Shown: positions 7,730 to 14,432 of the stretch, piece by piece | Numbering within the stretch: the first letter of the stretch is position 1 | Layout of the letters: each line of letters starts with the position of its first letter | Source: a virus | Virus record (IMG/VR): IMGVR_UViG_3300035701_000105 | Location: 1-39,659 of that record | Strand: one strand, 5' to 3' | DNA length: 39,659 bases | Translations under genes and position numbers: made by a program | Notes under the pieces: generated by a model | Seen by the model: only the letters and a program-made list of their open reading frames with translations | Told to the model about the DNA's origin: nothing | Database searches by the model: none

Positions 7730-8298
7730 GCAAGCTCCTTTATCTCGATACGGAGACGACGGGCCTCGACGCGGTCCGTAATGACTTGATCGAGGTTTCC
7801 TTTATCGTCGAGATCGACGGCGTCGTCAAGGCCGAGGAAAAAATCCGGAGTCAACCTTTTGATTACGACGCGATCGATCCGGCCGCTCTCTTGACGACCG
7901 GGCTCAAGGTCCAGGATATAAAGGCTTTTCCGACGCCGGCCGACGCTTACGACGCGATCATTTTGCTCTTTGAGGCTTTCGTCGATCGTTTTGATAAAGA
8001 GGACAAGTTTCTCCCGGCCGGTTATAATACGGTTTTCGATTTGAATTTCCTCGCCGGCTTTTTCCGGAAAGCAAATCCCGAGGATCGTTTCGGGATCGGA
8101 TCCTTTATTAAATGGCAACCTTTCGATCTCCTGGCTCACTTGCGAAACAAGGCTTTCGCGAAAGGAACCGACTTTAAAAATTTCAAGCTCGAGACGGTCG
8201 CGGCCGCTCACGGTCTCGAGATCAAGGCTCACGACTCGGCGAGCGACGTAAAGGTTTGCCGGGACCTGGTCAAAATCTACTTACACGAATTTTTTTAG
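7726..8298 (+). CDS. DnaQ-like DEDDh 3'-5' exonuclease
   Basis: The 190-aa product shows all three Exo motifs of the DnaQ superfamily: Asp8 and Glu10 in YLDTETTGLD, Asp105 in YNTVFDLNFL, and His169 with Asp174 in AHDSASDVK, the DEDDh subtype. A two-metal ion site would remove 3'-terminal nucleotides from DNA or RNA. With no phage polymerase present, it is not an obvious proofreading subunit. It may act in recombination, nucleotide salvage or degradation of host nucleic acid (inference). It overlaps the upstream gene by 4 bases and ends with one of the few TAG stops in the genome. Confidence 0.92.
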   Translation: MSKLLYLDTETTGLDAVRNDLIEVSFIVEIDGVVKAEEKIRSQPFDYDAIDPAALLTTGLKVQDIKAFPTPADAYDAIILLFEAFVDRFDKEDKFLPAGYNTVFDLNFLAGFFRKANPEDRFGIGSFIKWQPFDLLAHLRNKAFAKGTDFKNFKLETVAAAHGLEIKAHDSASDVKVCRDLVKIYLHEFF

Positions 8299-8313
8299 AA
8301 AGGAGTTTTAAAA

Positions 8314-8544
8314 ATGGTAAACGGGGACAATGGAAAACGGCCGGGGATTTTCAGCGAGACACAGAGGATCCAATTAATCGGAATGAAAATGAAAGAGCTC
8401 GCCGGCTTAATGAATAACGACGAGGCTTTCGCCGGCCGGTTTCCGGTTTCGGATATCGCCGACGCTCGCGGAGCGGTCCGGACGCGGATCGTTACGGTTA
8501 ATTGTCCGAGTCAATTTATCCAACTTGACGGGGTCGGTAATTGA
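8314..8544 (+). CDS. Hypothetical protein (76 aa) upstream of the methyltransferase
   Basis: The 76-aa product has an N-terminal helix region (IQLIGMKMKELAGLM) and a short beta C-terminus. I do not recognise a family. An AAAGGAG site precedes the ATG. The stop TGA overlaps the TTG start of the methyltransferase, so it is probably translationally coupled to that gene. Confidence 0.8.
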   Translation: MVNGDNGKRPGIFSETQRIQLIGMKMKELAGLMNNDEAFAGRFPVSDIADARGAVRTRIVTVNCPSQFIQLDGVGN

Positions 8545-9146
8545 AAAAGTATAAAATCATTTACGCGGATCCCCCCTGGAAATATCGCGACAAGCTCCGG
8601 ACACAAGGCGGCGGAGCGGAGCGAAAATATCCGACGATGATGGTCGAGGAAATCGCGGCTCTCCCTATCTCAAAGCTCGCGGCCGACGACGCGGTCCTCT
8701 TTTTATGGGTTACCTGGCCGCATCTCTTTTCGGCCGAGACCGTTATCCGAGGATGGGGTTTCAAATACAAGACGCTCGGCTTTGTTTGGATTAAGCTCAA
8801 TCAAAAACAAAATCCGGATCAATCCTCGCTCTTTATCGAGAGCCTTTTCGTCGATGATTTTCTCGGGATGGGAACGCTTACAAGGAGCAATTCCGAGGTC
8901 TGTCTCCTCGCGACCAGGGGAAAGCCGGTCCGGGTTTCTCCGGCGGTCCGTCAAACGATATTCTCGCCGGTCCTCGAGCACTCGAGAAAGCCGGACGAGG
9001 TCGGCCGGCGGATCGTCGAGCTCCTCGGTCCGCTCCCTCGCGTCGAGCTTTTCGCGAGGGCCAGGCGTCCAGGATGGGACGTTTTCGGAAACCAGGTCGA
9101 GGGATCTATCCAATTACCGAAAGGGGTATCTCACGGAAAAGAATAA
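8541..9146 (+). CDS. MT-A70-family DNA adenine N6-methyltransferase
   Basis: The 201-aa product has catalytic motif IV DPPW at residues 10-13, close to the N-terminus as in MT-A70 proteins, followed by a Tyr-Arg segment and LFLWVTWPHL. The C-terminal part has ETVIRGWGF, SNSEVCLLATRGK, and the SAM-side motif RVELFARARRPGWDVFGNQ. Phage members methylate adenine in DNA, often to block host restriction. The recognition sequence cannot be read from the protein. The start is TTG in a TTGA overlap with the previous stop; no in-frame ATG gives a full motif IV. Confidence 0.93.
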   Translation: MKKYKIIYADPPWKYRDKLRTQGGGAERKYPTMMVEEIAALPISKLAADDAVLFLWVTWPHLFSAETVIRGWGFKYKTLGFVWIKLNQKQNPDQSSLFIESLFVDDFLGMGTLTRSNSEVCLLATRGKPVRVSPAVRQTIFSPVLEHSRKPDEVGRRIVELLGPLPRVELFARARRPGWDVFGNQVEGSIQLPKGVSHGKE

Positions 9147-9438
9147 ACCAGGCTCTTTTGGCGGGGCCCGGCCGGGATCCCCGATCCCGAGGTCCTCGGC
9201 GGCCGCCGGCTCCGGGCTCCCGGATCAGATCCACGAAATCGCGATCGGTTATCGAGCTCCGGGATATCCGCTCGACTCCCTGGCTCGGGACGCGATCAAT
9301 TATCTCACTCAATCCGACGTTTTTTTCTATTGCCGGAATAAATTTAAAAAGAGATTTTCGGGCGATCTCGGATTTATTTTAACGGAAAAGGATTTTAAAC
9401 GGATCCAGATCGAGATCCGGATCCGCGAGGTCGAATAA
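9133..9438 (+). CDS. Hypothetical protein with apparent ACG start
   Basis: A coding frame of about 101 codons (9133-9438) shows the genome's usual codon habits and a plausible protein (a Pro/Ser/Gly-rich start, then LPDQIHEIAIGYRAPGYPL, then a helical, basic C-terminus). It has no ATG, GTG or TTG start after the end of the methyltransferase. The recurring AAACCGAAAGG-type element occurs as ACCGAAAGGGG at 9116-9126, and 6 bases later ACG at 9133 is in frame. I infer ACG initiation. The alternatives are a +1 frameshift from the methyltransferase or a C-for-T base error. The stop overlaps the next ATG (TAATG). No family recognised. Confidence 0.62.
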   Translation, partial: TEKNKPGSFGGARPGSPIPRSSAAAGSGLPDQIHEIAIGYRAPGYPLDSLARDAINYLTQSDVFFYCRNKFKKRFSGDLGFILTEKDFKRIQIEIRIREVE

Positions 9439-9647
9439 TGGTCGAGACTTTAAACGGGAAAATAGACGGGGGGTGTTTACATGATCAAAGCGATCTCACG
9501 AAAGGCGACTTTATTATCTGCTATTGCAAAAGGATTAACGGTCCGGGTCGCCCTCTTTTTCCGGTCTCGGCGGATCCGGAAAGCGCGAGGTATATTTTTA
9601 AAATATGTCCTCTCGGCGGCAAATGTCCGAAAAGAAAGAGAGATTAA
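9438..9647 (+). CDS. Small Cys-containing protein (69 aa)
   Basis: The 69-aa product carries Cys13, Cys28, Cys30, Cys57 and Cys62, with a CYC pair and a terminal CPLGGKCPKRKR motif. This may bind a metal ion, and the tail is strongly basic, which would suit nucleic acid binding. It starts in a TAATG overlap with the preceding gene. An overlapping frame at 9481-9651 lacks an independent start signal and is rejected. Function unknown. Confidence 0.68.
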   Translation: MVETLNGKIDGGCLHDQSDLTKGDFIICYCKRINGPGRPLFPVSADPESARYIFKICPLGGKCPKRKRD

Positions 9648-9651
9648 TCCG

Positions 9652-9909
9652 ATGGTCCACGATCTCAAATCATGGCCGATCTATTTTAACGCGGTCATCT
9701 CCGGTATCAAGACTTTCGAGACCAGGCTCGACGACGGCCGGGGTTTCGCGGCCGGCGACTCGCTCCGGCTCAAGGAATGGGATCCTGTCCTCGAGATCTA
9801 CACCGGCCGCGAGCTCCGGGTCCTCGTAAAATACGCGATGGAGCTCGACCTCGCGAAAATCGGCGTCGTTTCCTGGCCGATCGTAACGATGTCAATCGAA
9901 AGGATTTAA
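9652..9909 (+). CDS. DUF3850 (ASCH/PUA-like) protein
   Basis: The 85-aa product shows the DUF3850 pattern: HDLKSWPIYFNAVISGIKTFE at the start, RGFAAGDSLRLKEWDP in the middle and YTGR before a final strand. The fold belongs to the PUA/ASCH superfamily, which binds RNA or modified bases. Phage copies are common, with no settled function. The ATG at 9652 is chosen over an upstream in-frame start because the family begins here and AAAGAGAG precedes it. Confidence 0.85.
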   Translation: MVHDLKSWPIYFNAVISGIKTFETRLDDGRGFAAGDSLRLKEWDPVLEIYTGRELRVLVKYAMELDLAKIGVVSWPIVTMSIERI

Positions 9910-9911
9910 AA

Positions 9912-10265
9912 ATGAATAACGACGAAATCAAGCGGGACGTCGATCGGCTCCGTTACGAGCTCTCCGGAAAAGCAAGCGACGAGGATCTCCGCCGGCTTAA
10001 ATCAATGCAAAGAGAGGATCAAGGCCGAGTTGCTTATCTCGAGACGGAGATCCGGGAGCTCCGGATCAAGTTCGACGACCTGGTCGGCGTCGGCGGGATC
10101 GAGCGATCGCGGCTCCTCGAGGAAATCCGGGACGAGCTCAAGGCGGAGCTCGCGGCCGAGGCAAAGCTCGAGTCTTGCGGAAATTGCTCCGGGACCGGAA
10201 AGATAAACGGCGGCCTCGGCGAGCTCGTCTCTTGCGGCTTATGTAACGGAAAGGGGCGGAGATAA
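9912..10265 (+). CDS. Coiled-coil protein with DnaJ-type CxxCxGxG zinc finger
   Basis: The 117-aa product has a charged helical or coiled-coil N-terminal two thirds (residues 3-85) and ends with two DnaJ-type repeats: CGNCSGTG (Cys89, Cys92) and CGLCNGKG (Cys108, Cys111). Four cysteines would bind one zinc ion. No J domain is present, so it is not a co-chaperone. Small phage proteins with this lone finger probably bind protein or nucleic acid. The start is right after the previous stop; the stop overlaps the next ATG. Confidence 0.82.
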   Translation: MNNDEIKRDVDRLRYELSGKASDEDLRRLKSMQREDQGRVAYLETEIRELRIKFDDLVGVGGIERSRLLEEIRDELKAELAAEAKLESCGNCSGTGKINGGLGELVSCGLCNGKGRR

Positions 10266-10480
10266 TGGATATTTACCAGGCTCTCGTATATTTGAATTTA
10301 ATCGCGAGGATCCGCGATCTGGACCAGGGGACCGAGGAGCTCTCGATTACTCTTTATGACAATATCGGCGGAGAAGTTAATTACGACGGGCCCGGCGGCC
10401 GCGAGTGCTTATTTGAGTTTCGGGATCCCGAGGACCTGGCCGAGAAACTCAAGGCGGAGCTCCGAAAGGAGCGGGGTTGA
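10265..10480 (+). CDS. Hypothetical acidic protein (71 aa)
   Basis: The 71-aa product has a helical start (IYQALVYLNLIARIRDL), a beta middle and an acidic helical end with FEFRDPEDLAEKLKAEL. I do not recognise a family. It starts in a TAATG overlap with the zinc-finger gene and ends in a TTGA overlap with the membrane protein downstream, so it sits inside a coupled four-gene run. Confidence 0.78.
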   Translation: MDIYQALVYLNLIARIRDLDQGTEELSITLYDNIGGEVNYDGPGGRECLFEFRDPEDLAEKLKAELRKERG

Positions 10481-10728
10481 AACGCCTCGATCTTTATTTG
10501 CTCCGGGCCCTCTGGATCCTCGTCGCCCTGGTCCTCGGCTCGACGCCGGTCGCCCTGGCTCTCCTCGTCCGCGAGCTCCGGACGATCCGGATCGTCATAC
10601 TCGCGGATCACGCGGTCAATGTCGCGGCAAACGAGATCCTCGTCGACCAGGTAGACCAGGCGGCCGGTTACGTCGTCGCGACCTCGAAACTCGACTCGGC
10701 CGTCCAGGTCGATTTAAAAAACTGGTAG
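10477..10728 (+). CDS. Small single-pass membrane protein
   Basis: The 83-aa product has one hydrophobic segment at about residues 5-28 (LLRALWILVALVLGSTPVAL) followed by a polar helical tail of 55 residues. It would sit in the inner membrane with a mostly soluble C-terminus. Start is TTG, preceded by GAAAGGAGCGGGG and overlapping the previous stop. Function is unknown; its position in the early region argues against a holin, though this cannot be excluded. Confidence 0.72.
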   Translation: MKRLDLYLLRALWILVALVLGSTPVALALLVRELRTIRIVILADHAVNVAANEILVDQVDQAAGYVVATSKLDSAVQVDLKNW

Positions 10729-10801
10729 AAATTCACGCGCCACAAAAAACAAATCCGAGAATATTCTCAATGGCTCAAAATACAAACCGAAAGGGGGAGA
10801 C

Positions 10802-10873
10802 GTGAAAATCAGGCTCAAGGGGATCCACGAAACGAACGACAAACGGATGAAAGAAACATTAAACATTAATTAA
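10802..10873 (+). CDS. Tiny ORF (23 aa, GTG start)
   Basis: A 24-codon ORF starts with GTG 5 bases after AAACCGAAAGGGGGA, the same element that precedes larger genes here. The peptide is basic (starts MKIRLKGIHETND). The strong initiation site is the only support. It could be a real microprotein, a leader peptide coupled to the gene at 10890, or the remnant of a lost gene. Confidence 0.45.
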   Translation: MKIRLKGIHETNDKRMKETLNIN

Positions 10874-10889
10874 GAAAGGATTTTTTAAA

Positions 10890-11171
10890 ATGAAACACGA
10901 CGAGATCGTCAAGAAAATCATCGACCGGGCCGAGTTATTCAAGGCCGACACGGTCGCGGCTTACGGGCGGAATTTCGGGAGCTCCTCGTTTCCGAGAAAG
11001 GCTATCGACGCGGTCAACCGGATCGTCGAGCTCGCGGCGGATCTGGCTCCGGCGAAAATTCTCGAAACGAGCGAGGCCCTGATCGTTCTTACGGCCGAGC
11101 TTGAGCGGCGGCATGAAAGCCGGAAAATCATAAACCGGATCAAGGCTTTTTTCGGACGGAGGAAAAAATGA
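10890..11171 (+). CDS. Hypothetical helical basic protein (93 aa)
   Basis: The 93-aa product is nearly all helix and ends in a basic tail (RIKAFFGRRKK). I do not recognise a family. AAGAAAGGATTTTTT precedes the ATG. The stop overlaps the next ATG by 4 bases. Confidence 0.78.
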   Translation: MKHDEIVKKIIDRAELFKADTVAAYGRNFGSSSFPRKAIDAVNRIVELAADLAPAKILETSEALIVLTAELERRHESRKIINRIKAFFGRRKK

Positions 11172-11767
11172 GAATTGATCCTAAATCCGCCGAGGCGTTT
11201 AACTTGTCTGTCCCCGGCGCAAACAACGGCAAGCCGTTTCACTCCGCGACCGTCGCCGGCCCGGAAAGGATCCCGGCGGACCAGGTCGCCGGCATCGACA
11301 AGCTCCTCGACCGGCTCGAGCGAGCGATCGGCCGGCCGGCGGTCTCCCCGGTCGACCAGGTCCCCGCATTTAAGGCCTTGGTCTCCGTTTTTATCGCGGC
11401 TCCTTACTCCGGGGATGGCAAGCTCGACGGCCCGGCGGTCCTCGAGGCTCGCGGGACACCGGCGGCCGAGGCTTTAAACGCTCGGGTCGCCGAGTCGATC
11501 CGCGTCTCCGAGGAGCTTATCTCCGCCGGGTTTTGTCCGATCAATCCTCTCTTTTTCCATTTTCAAAACCTTTGCTTTCCTCGCGGCCGCTCGACCTGGC
11601 TCCGCCTCTCCCTCGAGCTCGTCCGGCGGTCCGACGCCGTTCTCCGGCTCCCTGGACCGTCGGCCGGGGCGGACAAGGAAATCGAATACGCCCATCAAGC
11701 GGGGATCCCGGTCGTTTATTCCCTGGACGAGCTCCGCCGTCTCAATTTCATGGAACGCACAATTTAA
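11168..11767 (+). CDS. Nucleoside 2-deoxyribosyltransferase-like (DUF4406-type) protein
   Basis: The 199-aa product has a C-terminal Rossmann-like domain (about 72-190): IAAPYSG at 76-82, then SEELISAGFCPINPLFFHF, and LRLPGPSAGADKEIEYA at 159-175, followed by GIPVVYSLDEL. This order is that of the nucleoside deoxyribosyltransferase/DUF4406 group, which acts on or binds nucleotides. The N-terminal 70 residues are a separate segment of unknown type. Phage members may take part in nucleotide salvage or interfere with nucleotide signals of host defence; the latter is speculation. It is the last clear gene before the probable early-operon terminator. Confidence 0.8.
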   Translation: MRIDPKSAEAFNLSVPGANNGKPFHSATVAGPERIPADQVAGIDKLLDRLERAIGRPAVSPVDQVPAFKALVSVFIAAPYSGDGKLDGPAVLEARGTPAAEALNARVAESIRVSEELISAGFCPINPLFFHFQNLCFPRGRSTWLRLSLELVRRSDAVLRLPGPSAGADKEIEYAHQAGIPVVYSLDELRRLNFMERTI

Positions 11768-11792
11768 CGAAAAAACGACGGATCCTCAAATT

Positions 11793-11981
11793 ATGCAAAA
11801 AATCGAGGATTTTAGATACCAGGTCTCCCGGCTCGGCGAGCTCCTCGGACTCCGGGCCGGGCGCCTCTTTTCCCGCTCCCTGGTCCGCCTCTTTCCGCGT
11901 ATAAGCGAGGCCAGGAGCCGGAGCCGACGTCCAGGTCAAGATCCGGCCGGTCCCCGTAAAACGCATTTAAAACGCGATTGA
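11793..11981 (+). CDS. Possible small basic protein (62 aa), uncertain
   Basis: A 62-codon ORF with codon use like its neighbours encodes a very basic peptide (start MQKIEDFRYQVSRLGELLGL, end rich in Arg, Ser and Pro). No good ribosome binding site precedes the ATG and no family is recognised. It fills most of the space between the deoxyribosyltransferase-like gene and the terminase. An overlapping minus-strand frame looks less protein-like. Confidence 0.35.
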   Translation: MQKIEDFRYQVSRLGELLGLRAGRLFSRSLVRLFPRISEARSRSRRPGQDPAGPRKTHLKRD

Positions 11982-12000
11982 GCTATTTCGTAAAATCCAT

Positions 12001-12078
12001 AAAATAAGGACCTCGGGACCAGGCTCCCGGACCAGGCGACCAGGCCGCAGGATCCCGGACCTGGTTTCCTTTATTTTT
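12001..12078 (+). terminator. Probable terminator of the early operon, CCAGG-rich
   Basis: Outer arms AAAATAAGGA (12001-12010) and TCCTTTATTTT (12067-12077) pair with one bulge. Inside them ACCAGG (12018-12023) pairs with CCTGGT (12060-12065). The 3' arm is a T-rich run, as in an intrinsic terminator. The apical loop of about 36 bases holds further CCAGG copies. Lying directly before the small terminase gene, the same stretch could also hold a packaging site (inference). Confidence 0.45.
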
Positions 12079-12105
12079 GCAAAATGAGACGAATTTTTAT
12101 ATTTT
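12077..12105 (+). promoter_or_regulatory. Weak candidate late promoter before the terminase
   Basis: TTGCAA at 12077-12082 is followed after 17 bases by TATTTT (12100-12105), or after 15 bases by TATATT (12098-12103), in an AT-rich stretch just after the early terminator. A start point at about 12110-12113 would fall on the terminase ATG, giving a leaderless or nearly leaderless mRNA. No Shine-Dalgarno sequence is visible there. Support is positional only. Confidence 0.3.
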
Positions 12106-12112
12106 TACAATT

Positions 12113-12694
12113 ATGAGGACACGCGGGACCAAGAAAAAGAAAAGCTCTCAAAAGGTATCAAGGCCGGTGGCCGCTCTGGTCCAGGGCCCCGGCCGGCGGC
12201 GATCCGCGAGCTCCGAGGGGCTCTTTGAGGTCCCGGCTCCGCTCCCTCTCAAGAAAGGCGAGCGGACCGATTGGCATCGAAACCATGAATTGATTTTATA
12301 CGCGACGGCCATTTATATCAAAGAACATTTACGGTTTCCCTCGGCGAGAATAGTCTCCGAGCAAACCGGGCTTTCGCGCGAGGCCGTCGGTAAACATTGG
12401 CGGACTTACGACCAGGAGCGGAGAAAAAAGAAATATCAAATCGCCTTGGACCTGGTCGTCGCGAAAGTCGTACGGGAATATCTCAAGAGCGGGGACGCGA
12501 GAAACGCGGAGCTCTTGTTTAAATACGTCGGTAATTGGAGAGATCCTATTTCCCTTGAGCACTCGGGCCGGGTCGATTTCCGGTCCGCGATGGACAAAGT
12601 CGATGACAGTAAAGACAATGCCGAGCGAGTTAAAGCCTTTGTCAACGTCTTACAACTACAAAACGATCGACGGCAACTTATCGGCCCGAATTGA
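12113..12694 (+). CDS. Terminase small subunit-like protein
   Basis: The 193-aa product has a Lys/Arg/Ser-rich N-terminus and then a helix-turn-helix (FPSARIVSEQTGLSREAVGKHWRTY, about residues 75-105). A helical oligomerisation region follows (DLVVAKVVREYLKSGDARNAELLFKYVGNW). HTH plus helical oligomer layout, and position just before the large subunit, mark it as the DNA-recognition subunit of the packaging motor. ATG at 12113 is preferred; an in-frame TTG at 12077 also exists, and neither has a ribosome binding site. It overlaps the start of the large subunit gene. Confidence 0.8.
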   Translation: MRTRGTKKKKSSQKVSRPVAALVQGPGRRRSASSEGLFEVPAPLPLKKGERTDWHRNHELILYATAIYIKEHLRFPSARIVSEQTGLSREAVGKHWRTYDQERRKKKYQIALDLVVAKVVREYLKSGDARNAELLFKYVGNWRDPISLEHSGRVDFRSAMDKVDDSKDNAERVKAFVNVLQLQNDRRQLIGPN

Positions 12695-14402
12695 CATTAT
12701 CAAACAGGCTCAAAATAATTTCTTATTGCAAAAGGAATTATACGAAAAGAGTCGCGATGACATTTTATTTTTTATTAATTATTTTGTTTGGGTATTTAAT
12801 CCGAAAAAAGAGCCGAGACATTTTCCGTTTAGTCTTTATCCGGTCCAGGAAAAGATCGCCCTCGCTCTCCTCGACGAAATAAAAAACTCTCGCTCCTCGC
12901 TCTCGGAAAAGTCTCGAGAGACCGGGATGACCTTTCTCCATCTCGCCGTCTATCTCCATCAATGGTTGTTTTCAAACGGTTTCGAGGCCCTGGTCGGCTC
13001 GCTCAAGGGAGAGGACGTCGACGATTGGACGCCCTCGAGCTTAATCGGCAAGGTCCGATATATGTATTATCGGCTCCCCTATTGGATCACGCCGTTAAAA
13101 TTTATCCCTCGATTACATGATACATTTCGGAGATTTTTTAATCCGGATAACGGGTCGAGTATTACCGGCCGAGCGACGACCGAGGATTTCGGCCGAGGCG
13201 GTCGAAAGAGCGTCGTCCTCGTCGACGAACACGCCTCGATCGGCTCTCGGATCGTCCAGGGGATGGAGCGAGCTCTCCCCGAGTGCACAAATACGATCCA
13301 TCGCGTCTCGACGCCGAAAGGGATCAACACGTTTAAATTAATCCGCGACCGGAAACTTTGTGATATTCACACAATTCATTGGAGCCAGTTTCCGGATAAG
13401 AGCGAGGGCCTTTATTATATCGACGAAAACGGAAACCGGGTCGATTGTCCGGATCTCCCTCTCGAGGCCCGGTCCCCTTACGGTTATTATATCAAGCGTA
13501 ACGGGAAAATCTCAAAGTATAAACTCCGATCGGCATGGTATGATTTAAAACACAGGGAATATTTAAGCGAGCGGGACCTCGCTCAAGAGCTTGATATCAA
13601 TTACCAGGGCTCCGGGTTTTGTCGTTTCAATGGAGATATGCTCGAGAAAGGATCCGCTCAATGCCTGGACGGCAAACGAGGCTTTCTCGTCCAGGCGGGG
13701 ACGCCGGCGGATCCTGATATCCGTTTCCAGGAAACGCCGCCGGGGGCTCCTTACGAGCTCGAGGTCTGGAAATTTCCGATGCCGGTCCTTTATAATAATC
13801 GCTCTTTTATCGGAGCGGACGTCGCCGAGGGCCTGGTCAAAGGCGATTACTCGTCCGCCGACGTTATCCTCAAGACCGAGGACGGTCTCGCCGGTTTCCT
13901 GGCCGCCTCGTTACACGGCCATTTCGAGCCGGACGTTTTCGCGGATAAGCTCTTTACTCTCGGGATGTGGTTTGATAACGGAGCTCTCCTCGCGGTCGAG
14001 CGTAATAAAGACGGTTTCGGGGTCCTCTTGCGTTTACAAAACGTCCTCGGATATCGCCGGCTTTATACGGAGATGGTCCAGGGGGACGCCGGCGGAGCCA
14101 AGTCGACGGATCGCCTCGGCTTTCTTACGAGCTCGACTAATAAGAAATTTCTCGTAACGGCCGATGTCGACCAGGCTTTAAGGGACGGCGAGCTCCTGGT
14201 CCGCTCTCATGCTCACTATACGGAGATGTCGACCTTTGAAAATTCCGAGGGAAAGCTCGGGGCGACGGGCGAGAATTTCGACGATCGCGTTATATCTCTC
14301 TCGATCGCCTGGCATATCGCGAGACAAGGCGGCCGGCCGACTCTGGTCAAAGGCGGCGGGGCCCGGAGAAAAATAAAAAGATTTGATACGAGTCGTTATT
14401 AA
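12618..14402 (+). CDS. Terminase large subunit (Mu gp28-like)
   Basis: The product is about 594 aa. The ATPase part has the variant Walker A SEKSRETGMT near residue 96-105, typical of Mu gp28-like terminases, Walker B VVLVDEHA at about 199-206, and the coupling motif STPKG near 231-235. The nuclease part has SFIGADVAEG with a catalytic Asp near 401, and a late acidic motif GENFDDRVISL near 550-560. It cuts and pumps phage DNA into proheads. The start is uncertain because the gene overlaps the small subunit; in-frame ATGs at 12555, 12603 and 12618 are possible and none has a clear ribosome site. Confidence 0.93.
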   Translation: MPSELKPLSTSYNYKTIDGNLSARIDIIKQAQNNFLLQKELYEKSRDDILFFINYFVWVFNPKKEPRHFPFSLYPVQEKIALALLDEIKNSRSSLSEKSRETGMTFLHLAVYLHQWLFSNGFEALVGSLKGEDVDDWTPSSLIGKVRYMYYRLPYWITPLKFIPRLHDTFRRFFNPDNGSSITGRATTEDFGRGGRKSVVLVDEHASIGSRIVQGMERALPECTNTIHRVSTPKGINTFKLIRDRKLCDIHTIHWSQFPDKSEGLYYIDENGNRVDCPDLPLEARSPYGYYIKRNGKISKYKLRSAWYDLKHREYLSERDLAQELDINYQGSGFCRFNGDMLEKGSAQCLDGKRGFLVQAGTPADPDIRFQETPPGAPYELEVWKFPMPVLYNNRSFIGADVAEGLVKGDYSSADVILKTEDGLAGFLAASLHGHFEPDVFADKLFTLGMWFDNGALLAVERNKDGFGVLLRLQNVLGYRRLYTEMVQGDAGGAKSTDRLGFLTSSTNKKFLVTADVDQALRDGELLVRSHAHYTEMSTFENSEGKLGATGENFDDRVISLSIAWHIARQGGRPTLVKGGGARRKIKRFDTSRY

Positions 14403-14432
14403 TGTAATTTCTTATAAACGAAAGGACCTCCG

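Noticed and set aside
8782-9132. Upstream extension of the 9133 gene inside the methyltransferase
   Set aside because: The out-of-frame translation is Ser/Arg-rich noise until the methyltransferase ends; coding character begins only at about 9130.
9481-9651. N-terminal extension of the DUF3850 protein
   Set aside because: The domain starts at 9652 with a better site, and the upstream stretch is coded in another frame by the 69-aa gene.
10770-10805. Eleven-codon ORF ending at 10805
   Set aside because: It merely spans the initiation element of the 10802 ORF and has no site of its own.
11748-11966. Minus-strand frame in the gap before the terminase
   Set aside because: No ribosome site, wrong direction for the genome, and crosses the end of the deoxyribosyltransferase-like gene.
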